DNA from: CAYSBK01 sp964429265
GTDB taxonomy: Bacteria; Planctomycetota; Phycisphaerae; Sedimentisphaerales; Anaerobacaceae
Direction of reading: 5' to 3'
Length of the DNA stretch: 16,751 nt
Assembly (NCBI GenBank): GCA_964429265.1
Contig: CAYSBK010000035.1
Location: 1-16,751 of the forward strand
How positions within the stretch are numbered: the first letter of the stretch is position 1; each line of letters starts with the position of its first letter. Under the pieces are notes generated by a model. It saw nothing but the letters and a program-made list of their open reading frames with translations, was not told where the DNA came from and ran no database searches. Of the stretch, positions 7,815 through 14,848 are shown in pieces. The position numbers were made by a program, and so were the translations under genes.

Positions 7815-9776
7815 ATGGACTCGAGACGCAGGCTATTGGCAGTTGCGGTGTCCGCAGTGGTGGTGCTGTGGCAGGCAGAACTGCGGACAGGGGCGAAACT
7901 CGAGGCGGCGGTGTCGGCATCGGTGACGATAGACGCCTCAAAGACAGGTGAGTCGATCTCGCCGTATATCTATGGGCAGTTTATCGAGCACCTGGGCCGA
8001 TGTATCTACGGCGGGATTTGGGCGGAGATGCTGGAGGACCGCAAGTTCTACTATCCTGTGCCTGCCGACGGACCCATCTGGAAGGAACACAAAGGGGCAA
8101 AGGTTCTGGCGGGCTCGCCGTGGCAGGTGATCGGGCCGGCATCGTCAGTGAAAATGGTCACGGAGGGAGTTTACGTGGGCCAGCATTGTCCACGGGTCCA
8201 ACTGCCAGGTGGTGTGCGGTGCGGCATCTACCAGCAAGGGCTTGGGCTGGTTGGGGGAAAGCACTACACGGGCCGGGTGATACTGGCAGGCGAGCCTGGT
8301 TGTGGGCCGATAGAGGTGAGCCTGGTATGGGGCGAAGGGGCCGGTGACCGCGAAACGGTGACCATCAAGAAAATCAGGCCCGAGTTTCAGAAGTTCCCGC
8401 TTTCGTTTCGCGCGGGGGCATCGACCGACAACGGCAGGCTTGAAATCGTGGGCTGCGGTACGGGCGGTTTCAGGATAGGGACGGTTTCGCTGATGCCAGC
8501 CGACAACGTCGCAGGTATGCGGGCTGATACGTTGAAGCTGCTGAAGGAACTGAACGCGACGATTTACCGCTGGCCCGGCGGCAACTTCGTCAGCGGCTAC
8601 GACTGGCGCGACGGCATCGGCGAAAGGGACAGGCGTCCGCCTCGCAGGAATCCGGCGTGGACGGGCATCGAGCACAACGACTTCGGGCTTGATGAGTTCA
8701 TCGCTTTCTGCCGCGAGGTGAATGCCGAGCCGTTGATCGTGGTCAATTCCGGTTTCGGGGATGCACATTCGGCGGCGGAAGAAGTCGAGTATGCCAACGG
8801 CCCGGTCGATACGCCGATGGGCAGGTTGCGTGCACGGAACGGCCATCCGGAACCTTACGGCGTGAAGTGGTGGGGTATCGGCAACGAGATGTACGGCGAG
8901 TGGCAACTCGGACATATGTCTATTGGGCACTACGTCATCAAGCATAACCTGTTCGCCAAGGCGATGCGGCGGGTGGACCCCTCTATAAAGCTGATTGCGG
9001 TAGGCGAAGCCAAGCGATGGTCTGAGGGTATGCTGCGGAATTGCAGCGACTATATGGACCTCATAAGTGAACATTTCTACAGGAGTTACGGTGACTCGAT
9101 CCTCGACCACGTCCAGCAGATGAGCAAGACGGTGTTATCGTTAGTTCGGCCCCATCGGAAGTGGCGAAAGGAGCTCGACTGTCTCAAAGGCAAGGACATC
9201 CGCATCGCAATCGACGAGTGGAACTACTGGCACAGGCCGTATGTTTACGAATACGGCGAGCTGGGCTGTCGCTACACGCTAAAGGACGCGCTGGGTGTGG
9301 CGGTGACGCTGCACGAGATGATTCGAAACAGCGACATCATCGCGATGGCCAATTATGCGCAGACCGTAAACGTCATAGGCTGCATCAAGACAACGAAAAC
9401 CGATGCGGCATTCGCTACGACCGCCCTGCCGCTGAAACTATACCGCAACCGCTTCGGCACGGTGCCGGTTGAAGTGAGCGGCAGTTTCGAGCCGCTCGAT
9501 ATCGTCGCAGCCCTTACCAAAGACCGTAAAGCGTTCACGATGGCCGTCGTCAATCCTACCGAGCAGAAATATCGGCTTACGTGGGACATCGAGGCGGTTG
9601 AGCCTGCCGGGGGTGGGGTACTCTGGCAGATAGCCGGGACAGACCCGATGGCTTACAACGAACCCGGCAAACCGCCGAAGGTCAGCATCGTCCGGCGGTC
9701 GCTGCCGGCGGGCGGTTCGGATGTGCTGGAGGTACCGGCTATCAGCGTTTGCCTGTATCGGATACCGATTGAGTAA
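7815..9776 (+). CDS. Secreted GH51 alpha-L-arabinofuranosidase
   Basis: A retaining glycosidase expected to release alpha-L-arabinofuranosyl residues from arabinan, arabinoxylan or similar glycans. The 653-aa protein starts with an Arg-rich signal-like segment (MDSRRRLLAVAVSAVVVLW) and then ISPYIYGQFIEHLGRCIYGGIWAEM, the usual beginning of GH51 catalytic proteins. A beta-rich insert (about 95-230) precedes the barrel, followed by RWPGGNFVSGYDW. The general acid/base is probably E358 in GIGNEMYG and the nucleophile E468 in IDEWNYW, a spacing normal for GH51. The C-terminal part (about 540-653) fits the family beta domain. AAAGGAAG (7801-7808) supports the start. A small Cys-rich gene follows. 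GH51 also includes endoglucanases, but the motifs favour arabinofuranosidase. Confidence 0.92.
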   Translation: MDSRRRLLAVAVSAVVVLWQAELRTGAKLEAAVSASVTIDASKTGESISPYIYGQFIEHLGRCIYGGIWAEMLEDRKFYYPVPADGPIWKEHKGAKVLAGSPWQVIGPASSVKMVTEGVYVGQHCPRVQLPGGVRCGIYQQGLGLVGGKHYTGRVILAGEPGCGPIEVSLVWGEGAGDRETVTIKKIRPEFQKFPLSFRAGASTDNGRLEIVGCGTGGFRIGTVSLMPADNVAGMRADTLKLLKELNATIYRWPGGNFVSGYDWRDGIGERDRRPPRRNPAWTGIEHNDFGLDEFIAFCREVNAEPLIVVNSGFGDAHSAAEEVEYANGPVDTPMGRLRARNGHPEPYGVKWWGIGNEMYGEWQLGHMSIGHYVIKHNLFAKAMRRVDPSIKLIAVGEAKRWSEGMLRNCSDYMDLISEHFYRSYGDSILDHVQQMSKTVLSLVRPHRKWRKELDCLKGKDIRIAIDEWNYWHRPYVYEYGELGCRYTLKDALGVAVTLHEMIRNSDIIAMANYAQTVNVIGCIKTTKTDAAFATTALPLKLYRNRFGTVPVEVSGSFEPLDIVAALTKDRKAFTMAVVNPTEQKYRLTWDIEAVEPAGGGVLWQIAGTDPMAYNEPGKPPKVSIVRRSLPAGGSDVLEVPAISVCLYRIPIE

Positions 9777-9815
9777 TTTTCAAGGCCGGAATTCGCCGAA
9801 AGGAGGCTGCTCAAT

Positions 9816-10013
9816 ATGGAATGCCAAAAAGAAGCAAATCTGCAGAATTGCAACTGCTCATATCCCGGCTGCAGCAGAAAAGGTATGTGTTGCGAATGTC
9901 TGAGCTACCACCTGTCTTTGAAGCAATTGCCGGGCTGTTGCTTCCCCGACGAGGTTGAAAAGACGTACGACCGGAGCTTCGCCGCCTTTGCGCGGGCCTG
10001 GAAACTTCGATAA
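9816..10013 (+). CDS. Small Cys-rich protein, DUF6485-like
   Basis: A 65-aa soluble protein with nine cysteines at positions 3, 12, 14, 19, 25, 26, 28, 41 and 42, then the ending PDEVEKTYDRSFAAFARAW. The pattern NCNCSYPGCSRKGMCCECLSYH followed by ELPGC-type and VEKTYDRS motifs is what I recall for the DUF6485 family, a cysteine-rich family of unknown function that may bind metal. The match is from memory. A near-perfect Shine-Dalgarno AAAGGAGG (9799-9806) is 9 nt before the ATG, which makes this short gene solid. It follows the GH51 gene by 39 nt and is followed by a terminator, so the two probably share a transcript. No signal peptide is seen. Confidence 0.85.
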   Translation: MECQKEANLQNCNCSYPGCSRKGMCCECLSYHLSLKQLPGCCFPDEVEKTYDRSFAAFARAWKLR

Positions 10014-10062
10014 TCACCAACAGCCTGACAGGGCCACCGCCTTAGTGCAATTGCTGAGTGGT

Positions 10063-10096
10063 AGGGTCCAAGCTGCGAGCAGTCAAGACCCTTTTT
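10063..10096 (+). terminator. Rho-independent terminator after DUF6485-like gene
   Basis: AGGGTC (10063-10068) pairs with GACCCT (10087-10092) and an inner CTG/CAG stem closes the middle. A T-run (10092-10096) follows directly. It lies 49 nt after the stop of the small gene and ends the GH51 unit. Confidence 0.75.
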
Positions 10097-10336
10097 CGGT
10101 GCTTCCAGTCGGCTTTGCTTCGGTCGGCTTATCCTGACCCGCAAAATCCGGAGCCCAGTGCGGCAATGTCTGTCTTTCAATCTATGGCCATCCCACTGCG
10201 CGGTTGGGCGGACGTTGACAGTCGAGCCTGAGGACGTAGAATGCACCGGCCGAACCACTGGTATCGGCGTGGTCGAGCGTCGTTGTGTAGACGAGACTAT
10301 CCGCGGCAGGTCAAACGCTTTATGGAAGGATGCACG
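10097..10336 (+). other. Intergenic region with promoter for the large hydrolase-like gene
   Basis: No gene is supported in this stretch. GTCGGCTT occurs twice (10108-10115 and 10123-10130), which may be chance. The only functional element I can support is the promoter at 10215-10242, plus the ribosome binding site AAGGA (10326-10330) of the next gene. An in-frame ATG at 10241 overlaps the -10 box and so cannot be the start. Confidence 0.55.
10215..10242 (+). promoter_or_regulatory. Near-consensus sigma-70 promoter
   Basis: TTGACA (10215-10220, perfect), a 16-nt spacer, then TAGAAT (10237-10242, five of six). Transcription should start near 10249, leaving an 88-nt leader before the chosen ATG at 10337. 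This promoter also shows that the gene cannot start at the in-frame ATG 10241. Confidence 0.7.
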
Positions 10337-12643
10337 ATGGAATATCTCAACAGGATTACAAGAAGCACATTGGTGGGCCTTGCGGTTTGGCTGGCCGCTG
10401 GTTGCGGCCGGGTGGGTGCGGCTGCAGGCGAGTTGCAGGTGGTGGACCTTCGCAGGGCCGTGATAGTAGTTGATAGTTCAAACAGGCACCACAAGAAAGC
10501 GGCGGAGATGCTGTCGGAGGAAATAGCCAAAAGGACGGGTCTGCGCCTTGCGGTCTCCGGCAGGATGCCGGGCAATGATTTGCCAGTGATAAGGCTGGGG
10601 ACGGTTGAAGCACTGCCGGCGGCATATCAACTGCCGGCGGGTCTGGAGGTGCCGGAGCGAGCGGAGGGATATGCAATATGGGTTGATGACCGGCGGGGCA
10701 AGGCGGTTGTGCACCTTGTGGGCCGTGACGACCGAGGTGCGTTGTTTGCGGCGGGTCGGCTGATCCGCGTGCTGGAGATGGGCAGGCAGAAATTGCTCTT
10801 GCCGCGTCGGACCAGACTGGCCGATGCGCCTGCGTACCCACTGCGAGGACATATGCTGATACCCGGCGGACGGTTCATCAGCTGGGACGACGGGGCGTTC
10901 GAGCAGCTAATCCGCGATATGGTTATCTTCGGGACGAACAGTTTCGAGCTGCTGCGACCAAGGCCGGGCGTAGCAAAGATACTTGATGATTATGGTCTTG
11001 ATTTATGGTTTTTCTTCGGCCACGGCAACGTGGTGGAGACGCAGACGCTGGAGGCGACAAGGCGCAGATTCGGCCGCTTGAGAGGCCTGGACCACGTTTT
11101 TATTCCGCTGGGCGACACGGGCGGAGTCAAACCGACCAGGCAGATGATAGCGGCGACCGAGCGTTTCGCGCCGCTATTGAAGCAGGTTCATCCTGATGCG
11201 CGGATCTGGCTTTCGCATCAGAACCAGGCTTATCACGCGGAAAACGACAACGAATTTCTGTTCGGTTACATCCGGAACAAGCAGCCCACGTGGCTGGAGG
11301 GCATGGTGTACGGTCCGTGGGCGCACTGGGACATACCCGGGTTGCGGAGGCGGACGCCGAAGCAGTACAAGATCCGGCATTATCCGGATATCTGTCACAA
11401 TCTCTGGTGCCAGTACCCGATACCGAAATGGGACCGGGCGTTCGCCCGCGTCTGGGGTCGCAACGGCATCAGGGCGATGCCCCGGATGATGGCGCGAGTG
11501 CACAATGTGACGGCGCCGCTGACGGTGGGTTTCGTTGCGTACAATCACACCGGCTGCAACAACGACGTCGATAAGTTTGTTTTCAGCGCGATGGCGTGGA
11601 ATCCGAACGGCGACGTTGAGCAGGTTCTGTTCGAATACGGCAAGGTGTTCTTCGGTGACGAGTTGGCTGCGGACGTGGCAAAGGGGTTACTGATGCTGGA
11701 GGACAACTGGAGAAAACCTGTCGCGGGAAACGAGCAAATCGAAAAGACGCTTGCCCACTGGCAAGGCATCGCCAGGCGGTATGGGGATGTTTCGAAGAAC
11801 TGGCGGCTCGGGATGTACTTGTATCGTGCGACCGTGGATGCGTGGATAAAGCGCAAGTACGAGGCTGAGATGCAGTATGAGCGGCAGGCGTATGAAGCAC
11901 TGCGGACGGCGCCGGCGCGAGGGGTGGAGGCTGCGATAAAAGATGCAAGAAAGGCACTGGCCCGGGTTGACACGGAATTTCCCCCGAAACAACAACTCAC
12001 AGCGGAGCTGGAATCGTGGGGCTTGGATCGCTATATGGACGGCGAGCTGGAGAAGGTCCTGGACAATCTTTACCACTCGTTGAACGACCGCCAGTGGCTG
12101 GAGACCGAGTTTGCACACATCCTGGCTATGGAGGACACGGGGCGACAACTTCGGCGAATCGATCGCATCATCAACTGGGAAGACCCAGGTCCCGGCGGTT
12201 ACTACGACAACCTGGGCGTGGCGGGCAGGCAGCCGCACCTGGTCAGGCAGAAACGCTGGGAGGATGACCCGGGCTATGTGCATTCTCCGATCGAGTTCAA
12301 CGTTCACAGGCCGGACTCGCCGTTTCGTCAATCCTGGCTGGTAAGCGCGCTTACGCGCTACGATACGCCGCTCAGGATGCGATATGCGAATCTCGACCCG
12401 CAGTGCAGCTATCGCCTTCGCGTGGTCTATTCCGGACCTTTTGACCCGGTTATGCGCCTTGTGGCGGACGGGGCATACGAGATACACGGTCCGATGGCCC
12501 AGCCCAAGCCGATGAGGCCGCTGGAGTTCGACGTGCCGCGGCAGGCTACCGCCGACGGCGTGCTTGAACTGGAATGGCGACTTATGAACCTTCGCCGCGG
12601 CCCGAGCGTGGCCGAGGCCTGGCTAATAAAGACGAGTAATTAG
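10337..12643 (+). CDS. Exported putative glycoside hydrolase, GH20/GH67-type N-terminal region
   Basis: A 768-aa protein likely exported and acting on glycans. It begins with a signal-like region (MEYLNRITRSTLVGLAVWLAAGC), where the AAGC could be a weak lipobox. Residues 33-160 (SNRHHKKAAEMLSEEIAKRTG and GAL-FAAGRLIRVLEM) look like the zincin-like N-terminal domain found before GH20 and GH67 barrels. A barrel-like centre follows, with YPLRGHMLIPGGRF near 166 and LGDTGGVKP near 260. The C-terminal 90 residues look beta-sandwich-like. I cannot point to catalytic acids with confidence, so the family is uncertain. The ATG at 10337 has AAGGA six nt upstream; ATG 10322 is an alternative. Its neighbours are GH51 and, after a convergent boundary, the MCE gene, whose stop lies only 17 nt away. 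Confidence 0.7.
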   Translation: MEYLNRITRSTLVGLAVWLAAGCGRVGAAAGELQVVDLRRAVIVVDSSNRHHKKAAEMLSEEIAKRTGLRLAVSGRMPGNDLPVIRLGTVEALPAAYQLPAGLEVPERAEGYAIWVDDRRGKAVVHLVGRDDRGALFAAGRLIRVLEMGRQKLLLPRRTRLADAPAYPLRGHMLIPGGRFISWDDGAFEQLIRDMVIFGTNSFELLRPRPGVAKILDDYGLDLWFFFGHGNVVETQTLEATRRRFGRLRGLDHVFIPLGDTGGVKPTRQMIAATERFAPLLKQVHPDARIWLSHQNQAYHAENDNEFLFGYIRNKQPTWLEGMVYGPWAHWDIPGLRRRTPKQYKIRHYPDICHNLWCQYPIPKWDRAFARVWGRNGIRAMPRMMARVHNVTAPLTVGFVAYNHTGCNNDVDKFVFSAMAWNPNGDVEQVLFEYGKVFFGDELAADVAKGLLMLEDNWRKPVAGNEQIEKTLAHWQGIARRYGDVSKNWRLGMYLYRATVDAWIKRKYEAEMQYERQAYEALRTAPARGVEAAIKDARKALARVDTEFPPKQQLTAELESWGLDRYMDGELEKVLDNLYHSLNDRQWLETEFAHILAMEDTGRQLRRIDRIINWEDPGPGGYYDNLGVAGRQPHLVRQKRWEDDPGYVHSPIEFNVHRPDSPFRQSWLVSALTRYDTPLRMRYANLDPQCSYRLRVVYSGPFDPVMRLVADGAYEIHGPMAQPKPMRPLEFDVPRQATADGVLELEWRLMNLRRGPSVAEAWLIKTSN

Positions 12644-12660
12644 GCGGCGGGCAGGGCCGG

Positions 12661-13647
12661 CTATTTCAGCTTTATCGGTACACCTTTCTCCCTGGCGCGG
12701 GCCGTAAAGGCTTTTAACTCGGCCACGAGCTCTTCGAGTTGGTGCGCGCTTTCCAGCAGTTCCTCGTAGAGCCGGCCGTCGTTAAGGAACCTGGCGGCGG
12801 TACCCTCGCCATTGTTGATTTTCTGGAGGGTTATGCGAAGCTCGGACGCAGCCTTGCTCAATTGTTCGCCGGTTTCGGCAAAGGCGGTTACGAAGCTATC
12901 GATTCTTTCGTCGGCGTTCTGGAGGGTGTTCGCGCCGACCACGGCCAGTCGGCGGTACTGCTGCAGCGTGATATCAGCCTGGTCAAGAGTTTCGCGGATG
13001 TGGCGCAGCGTCACGGCCGCCTCCTGCGAGACGTCGGCCAAGTTGGCAATGGTACGGTTGATGTATTGCTTGTTCTTGGGGTCGCCGACAATATCGTTGA
13101 AGTTGTTGACCAGCGAACTGAGACCGTCGACCAGGTGCTGGAGTTTTTTCTGGCTTTCTTCAGGGAAAAACTCACTTGTGGTACCGGTCGAACCCTGGAG
13201 GGTGTCGTTGTCGGCCAGGAAAGGCCCGGTGGGTTTGTTCACGTCGAAGGTCGTGGTCTGCTTAAGCTCGATGTAGCTGCTTCCCAGCCCGCGTGTCATC
13301 AGCTTGGGCTCGACGTCCCTGGGTATCTGGCCGTACTGTCTGTCTATGCTGAGCACGACGATGGTCTGGTAGTACCACCGGCCGGTGTTTTGGTCACGCA
13401 GAATCATAGGTGGTTCTACCTGCGTTACCCTTCCGACCTGGTAGCCGCAGAAGCGCACGGGAGTATCCTTCTGGACACCCTTGGCGGTGGGGAACTGGAC
13501 CTTTACGTGGTAAGAGCCGAGCTTGCTGATGGCGGTCGGCAATTCGCCGAACTTGTAGACCATAAACCCCAGTCCGACCAGTGCAGCCAGGACAAAGATA
13601 CCGACGACGATATTGCGCCTTCGCTGGGCAGCCTCGAAATCACTCAC
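12661..13647 (-). CDS. MCE/MlaD family protein
   Basis: A 328-aa MCE-domain protein, likely the substrate-binding part of a lipid transporter of the Mla type that acts at the cell envelope. Residues 11-35 (RRNIVVGIFVLAALVGLGFMVYKFG) form one membrane anchor. The MCE domain follows (about 43-128), with VQFPTAKGVQKDTPVRFCGYQVGRV and GLGSSYIELKQ. The remaining half is mostly helical, with coiled-coil character. The start is GTG at 13647; its GTGA overlaps the stop of the MerR gene, so translation is probably coupled. No permease (MlaE) or ATPase (MlaF) gene is seen in the window, though they may lie elsewhere. The gene ends 17 nt from the convergent hydrolase-like gene. Confidence 0.88.
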   Translation of the reverse strand: MSDFEAAQRRRNIVVGIFVLAALVGLGFMVYKFGELPTAISKLGSYHVKVQFPTAKGVQKDTPVRFCGYQVGRVTQVEPPMILRDQNTGRWYYQTIVVLSIDRQYGQIPRDVEPKLMTRGLGSSYIELKQTTTFDVNKPTGPFLADNDTLQGSTGTTSEFFPEESQKKLQHLVDGLSSLVNNFNDIVGDPKNKQYINRTIANLADVSQEAAVTLRHIRETLDQADITLQQYRRLAVVGANTLQNADERIDSFVTAFAETGEQLSKAASELRITLQKINNGEGTAARFLNDGRLYEELLESAHQLEELVAELKAFTARAREKGVPIKLK

Positions 13648-13904
13648 TTTTTCTTCCCTTTCAAATCGGTGTGGCCCTGCAGAAACATCTCCCTTATCTC
13701 CCTCAGGGGATAGCCGACTTCGTTAAGCCCTTTTATGATCCTGATTTGCCTGATGTTTTCGTCGTCGAAAAGTCTGCGTCCGGTCTGTGTAACCTCGGCC
13801 GGTTCGACCAGGCCGAGCATAATATAATACTGCAAAGACTGCCGGGAGATACCGGCCTCCTTCGCAGCCTGTCCTATCGGCCTCAACCTGCTCTTGCGCT
13901 GCAA
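13644..13904 (-). CDS. Minimal MerR-type transcription regulator
   Basis: An 86-aa DNA-binding protein. Residues 8-75 form a MerR-type winged helix: IGQAAKEAGISRQSLQYYIMLGLVEP (recognition region) and TGRRLFDDENIRQIRIIKGLNEVGYPLREI. The usual C-terminal effector/dimerisation helix is missing, so it may act without a ligand or by other contacts. The only possible start is TTG at 13904, because an in-frame TGA lies just upstream; a GAGAGG ribosome binding site sits 6 nt before the TTG. The stop overlaps the MCE gene start (GTGA). It lies 70 nt after the rnpA stop in the same orientation. The target is unknown; autoregulation and control of the coupled MCE gene are possible. Confidence 0.85.
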   Translation of the reverse strand: MQRKSRLRPIGQAAKEAGISRQSLQYYIMLGLVEPAEVTQTGRRLFDDENIRQIRIIKGLNEVGYPLREIREMFLQGHTDLKGKKK

Positions 13905-13974
13905 AGTGTGCCTCTCGCCTCAAGCGACCAGCCCGCTGCGGACCCGGAACACGGGACCGACATTCGGGTGCGTG

Positions 13975-14436
13975 TCAGTGCCGTTTGTCAGCCGGGTCGT
14001 TACCGGTTGTTCCTGCCCGCCCGGCCGGACCACCATCGTCCGGCGGAGCTTGTTTTAATATATCGGCCACCAAAGTCAACAGGGACAGCCTTATCTTGTG
14101 AAAGCTCAGGCGGGCCCGGTCCGGCCCGGCTCGGCCGGAGTTGCCGCGTTTCTTTGACCATCGTCGGGAAATCATCAGCAGGTAATCGTATCCGGCCGGC
14201 AGGCGGTCCTGGCTTTGCCGGAAGGCCTCTCTCAGCAGGCGCTTGAGGCGATTTCGGGTTACGGCGTTGCCGAAGGCCTTGCCGACGGACACACCCAGGC
14301 GGGCGTAGGGGCAATCGTTTTTGGCCATGCAGACCGTCAACAGGCCGTCGGTTTTGCGCCTGCCGCGGTCAAGCACGGCCTTGAACTGGCTGTTGCGGAG
14401 CAGCCTCTTGTATTTCGGCAGCGAAAAATGCTTCAT
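13975..14436 (-). CDS. rnpA: Ribonuclease P protein component
   Basis: Protein cofactor of RNase P, which matures the 5' end of tRNAs. The 153-aa protein starts MKHFSLPKYKRLLRNSQFKAVLDRG, the normal RnpA beginning (K/R-rich N-terminus), and contains VSVGKAFGNAVTRNRLKRLLREAFR, the RNR signature, near residues 50-80. The family is usually 110-130 aa, so there is a C-terminal extension of about 30-40 residues rich in Pro, Gly and Asp. The ATG at 14436 is chosen because a start further upstream adds a Gly/Pro-rich segment unlike RnpA. It overlaps the stop of a small upstream ORF (ATGA). No rpmH lies immediately upstream, although this pair is conserved in most bacteria. Confidence 0.9.
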   Translation of the reverse strand: MKHFSLPKYKRLLRNSQFKAVLDRGRRKTDGLLTVCMAKNDCPYARLGVSVGKAFGNAVTRNRLKRLLREAFRQSQDRLPAGYDYLLMISRRWSKKRGNSGRAGPDRARLSFHKIRLSLLTLVADILKQAPPDDGGPAGRAGTTGNDPADKRH

Positions 14437-14618
14437 ATGGTCATCGTTACGGCCGGATCCGTTGGCGCCGGCAGGGCCGGGCCGCCCGAATCGGCGTATC
14501 CCCAATTACCACCACTATCGGTATTAGTGTTATCGGCCGAAAGATAACCGGCAAGGCAATTTTGCCGATGGCTTGCAGGGTAGGTACGGAACTGTTGCGG
14601 TCGGGCTGGGGGATGCAT
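14433..14618 (-). CDS. Doubtful 61-aa ORF overlapping rnpA start
   Basis: A small ORF (MHPPARPQQFRTYPASHRQN...TDPAVTMTI) whose TGA overlaps the rnpA ATG as ATGA. The overlap suggests coupling, but there is no ribosome binding site and a terminator T-run lies 11 nt before the ATG. It is not ribosomal protein L34 by sequence, although L34 is usually encoded here; a short RTYPASHR stretch looks faintly similar and is probably chance. It may simply be the leader of rnpA. A hairpin GTTATC (14529-14534) / GATAAC (14543-14548) lies inside it. Confidence 0.25.
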   Translation of the reverse strand: MHPPARPQQFRTYPASHRQNCLAGYLSADNTNTDSGGNWGYADSGGPALPAPTDPAVTMTI

Positions 14619-14628
14619 TCGGCGGCAC

Positions 14629-14658
14629 GAAAAAAGAACGCACAGGGCGCCCTGTGCG
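14629..14658 (-). terminator. Strong Rho-independent terminator on - strand
   Basis: The perfect palindrome CGCACAGGGCGCCCTGTGCG (14639-14658) is followed on the - strand by TTCTTTTTT (14638-14630). It folds as an 8-bp stem with a GCGC loop. It ends the candidate RNA unit and lies before rnpA. Confidence 0.7.
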
Positions 14659-14775
14659 ATCAAAAGAGAAAGGCGGGCCGAGAAAGGCGGAGAGAGGTGA
14701 GACATTACCTCGGCCCGCCGTGGAATCCGTTCAGTGTTATATACGTCGACTGTTGGATTACGTTCGCTCCAGTGC
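14630..14775 (-). ncRNA. Candidate structured small RNA or attenuated leader
   Basis: On the - strand a promoter (14782-14810) is followed by about 145 nt with no good ORF. It can form stem A (AATCC 14755-14759 with GGATT 14724-14728, continued by CAGT 14749-14752 with ACTG 14732-14735), stem B (11 bp, 14709-14719 with 14672-14682) and a perfect 20-nt palindrome (14639-14658). Stem B and the palindrome are each followed by T-rich tracts. The unit could be an independent small RNA or a leader controlling rnpA. I recognise no known RNA family; the 3' end is an estimate. Confidence 0.45.
14662..14719 (-). terminator. Terminator-like stem B on - strand
   Basis: GGCGGGCCGAG pairs with CTCGGCCCGCC across 26 nt and is followed on the - strand by TTTCTCTTTT (14671-14662). 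An inner GAGGT/ACCTC stem can form as well. The loop is longer than in typical terminators. Confidence 0.45.
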
Positions 14776-14781
14776 GCATTA

Positions 14782-14810
14782 AATATACCAAATCCGATTC
14801 GCCGTTGCAA
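14782..14810 (-). promoter_or_regulatory. Candidate - strand promoter with AT-rich upstream element
   Basis: TTGCAA (14805-14810), a 17-nt spacer, then TATATT (14787-14782) on the - strand. Upstream, a 13-nt run of seven A and six T on the + strand (14820-14832) gives an AT-rich stretch like an UP element. Transcription would start near 14775 and enter the structured region. Confidence 0.55.
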
Positions 14811-14819
14811 GCAATTATG

Positions 14820-14847
14820 AAAAAAATTTTTTGGACCGCCGCGGCGG
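14820..14847 (-). terminator. Weak terminator candidate after AI-2E gene
   Basis: The palindrome CCGCCGCGGCGG (14836-14847) lies next to the AI-2E stop and is followed on the - strand by TCC, AAAAAA and TTTTTT. It has only a short stem, and the same AT tract may serve the promoter downstream, so this is weak. Confidence 0.3.
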
Positions 14848-14848
14848 C

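Noticed and set aside
10014..10240. tRNA or other known RNA gene
   Set aside because: No cloverleaf with a GTTCRANYC-type loop is visible; only a terminator and a promoter are supported.
10241..10336. Longer start (ATG 10241) for the large hydrolase-like gene
   Set aside because: It overlaps the -10 box TAGAAT and would put an Arg-rich segment before the signal peptide; ATG 10337 has a good ribosome binding site.
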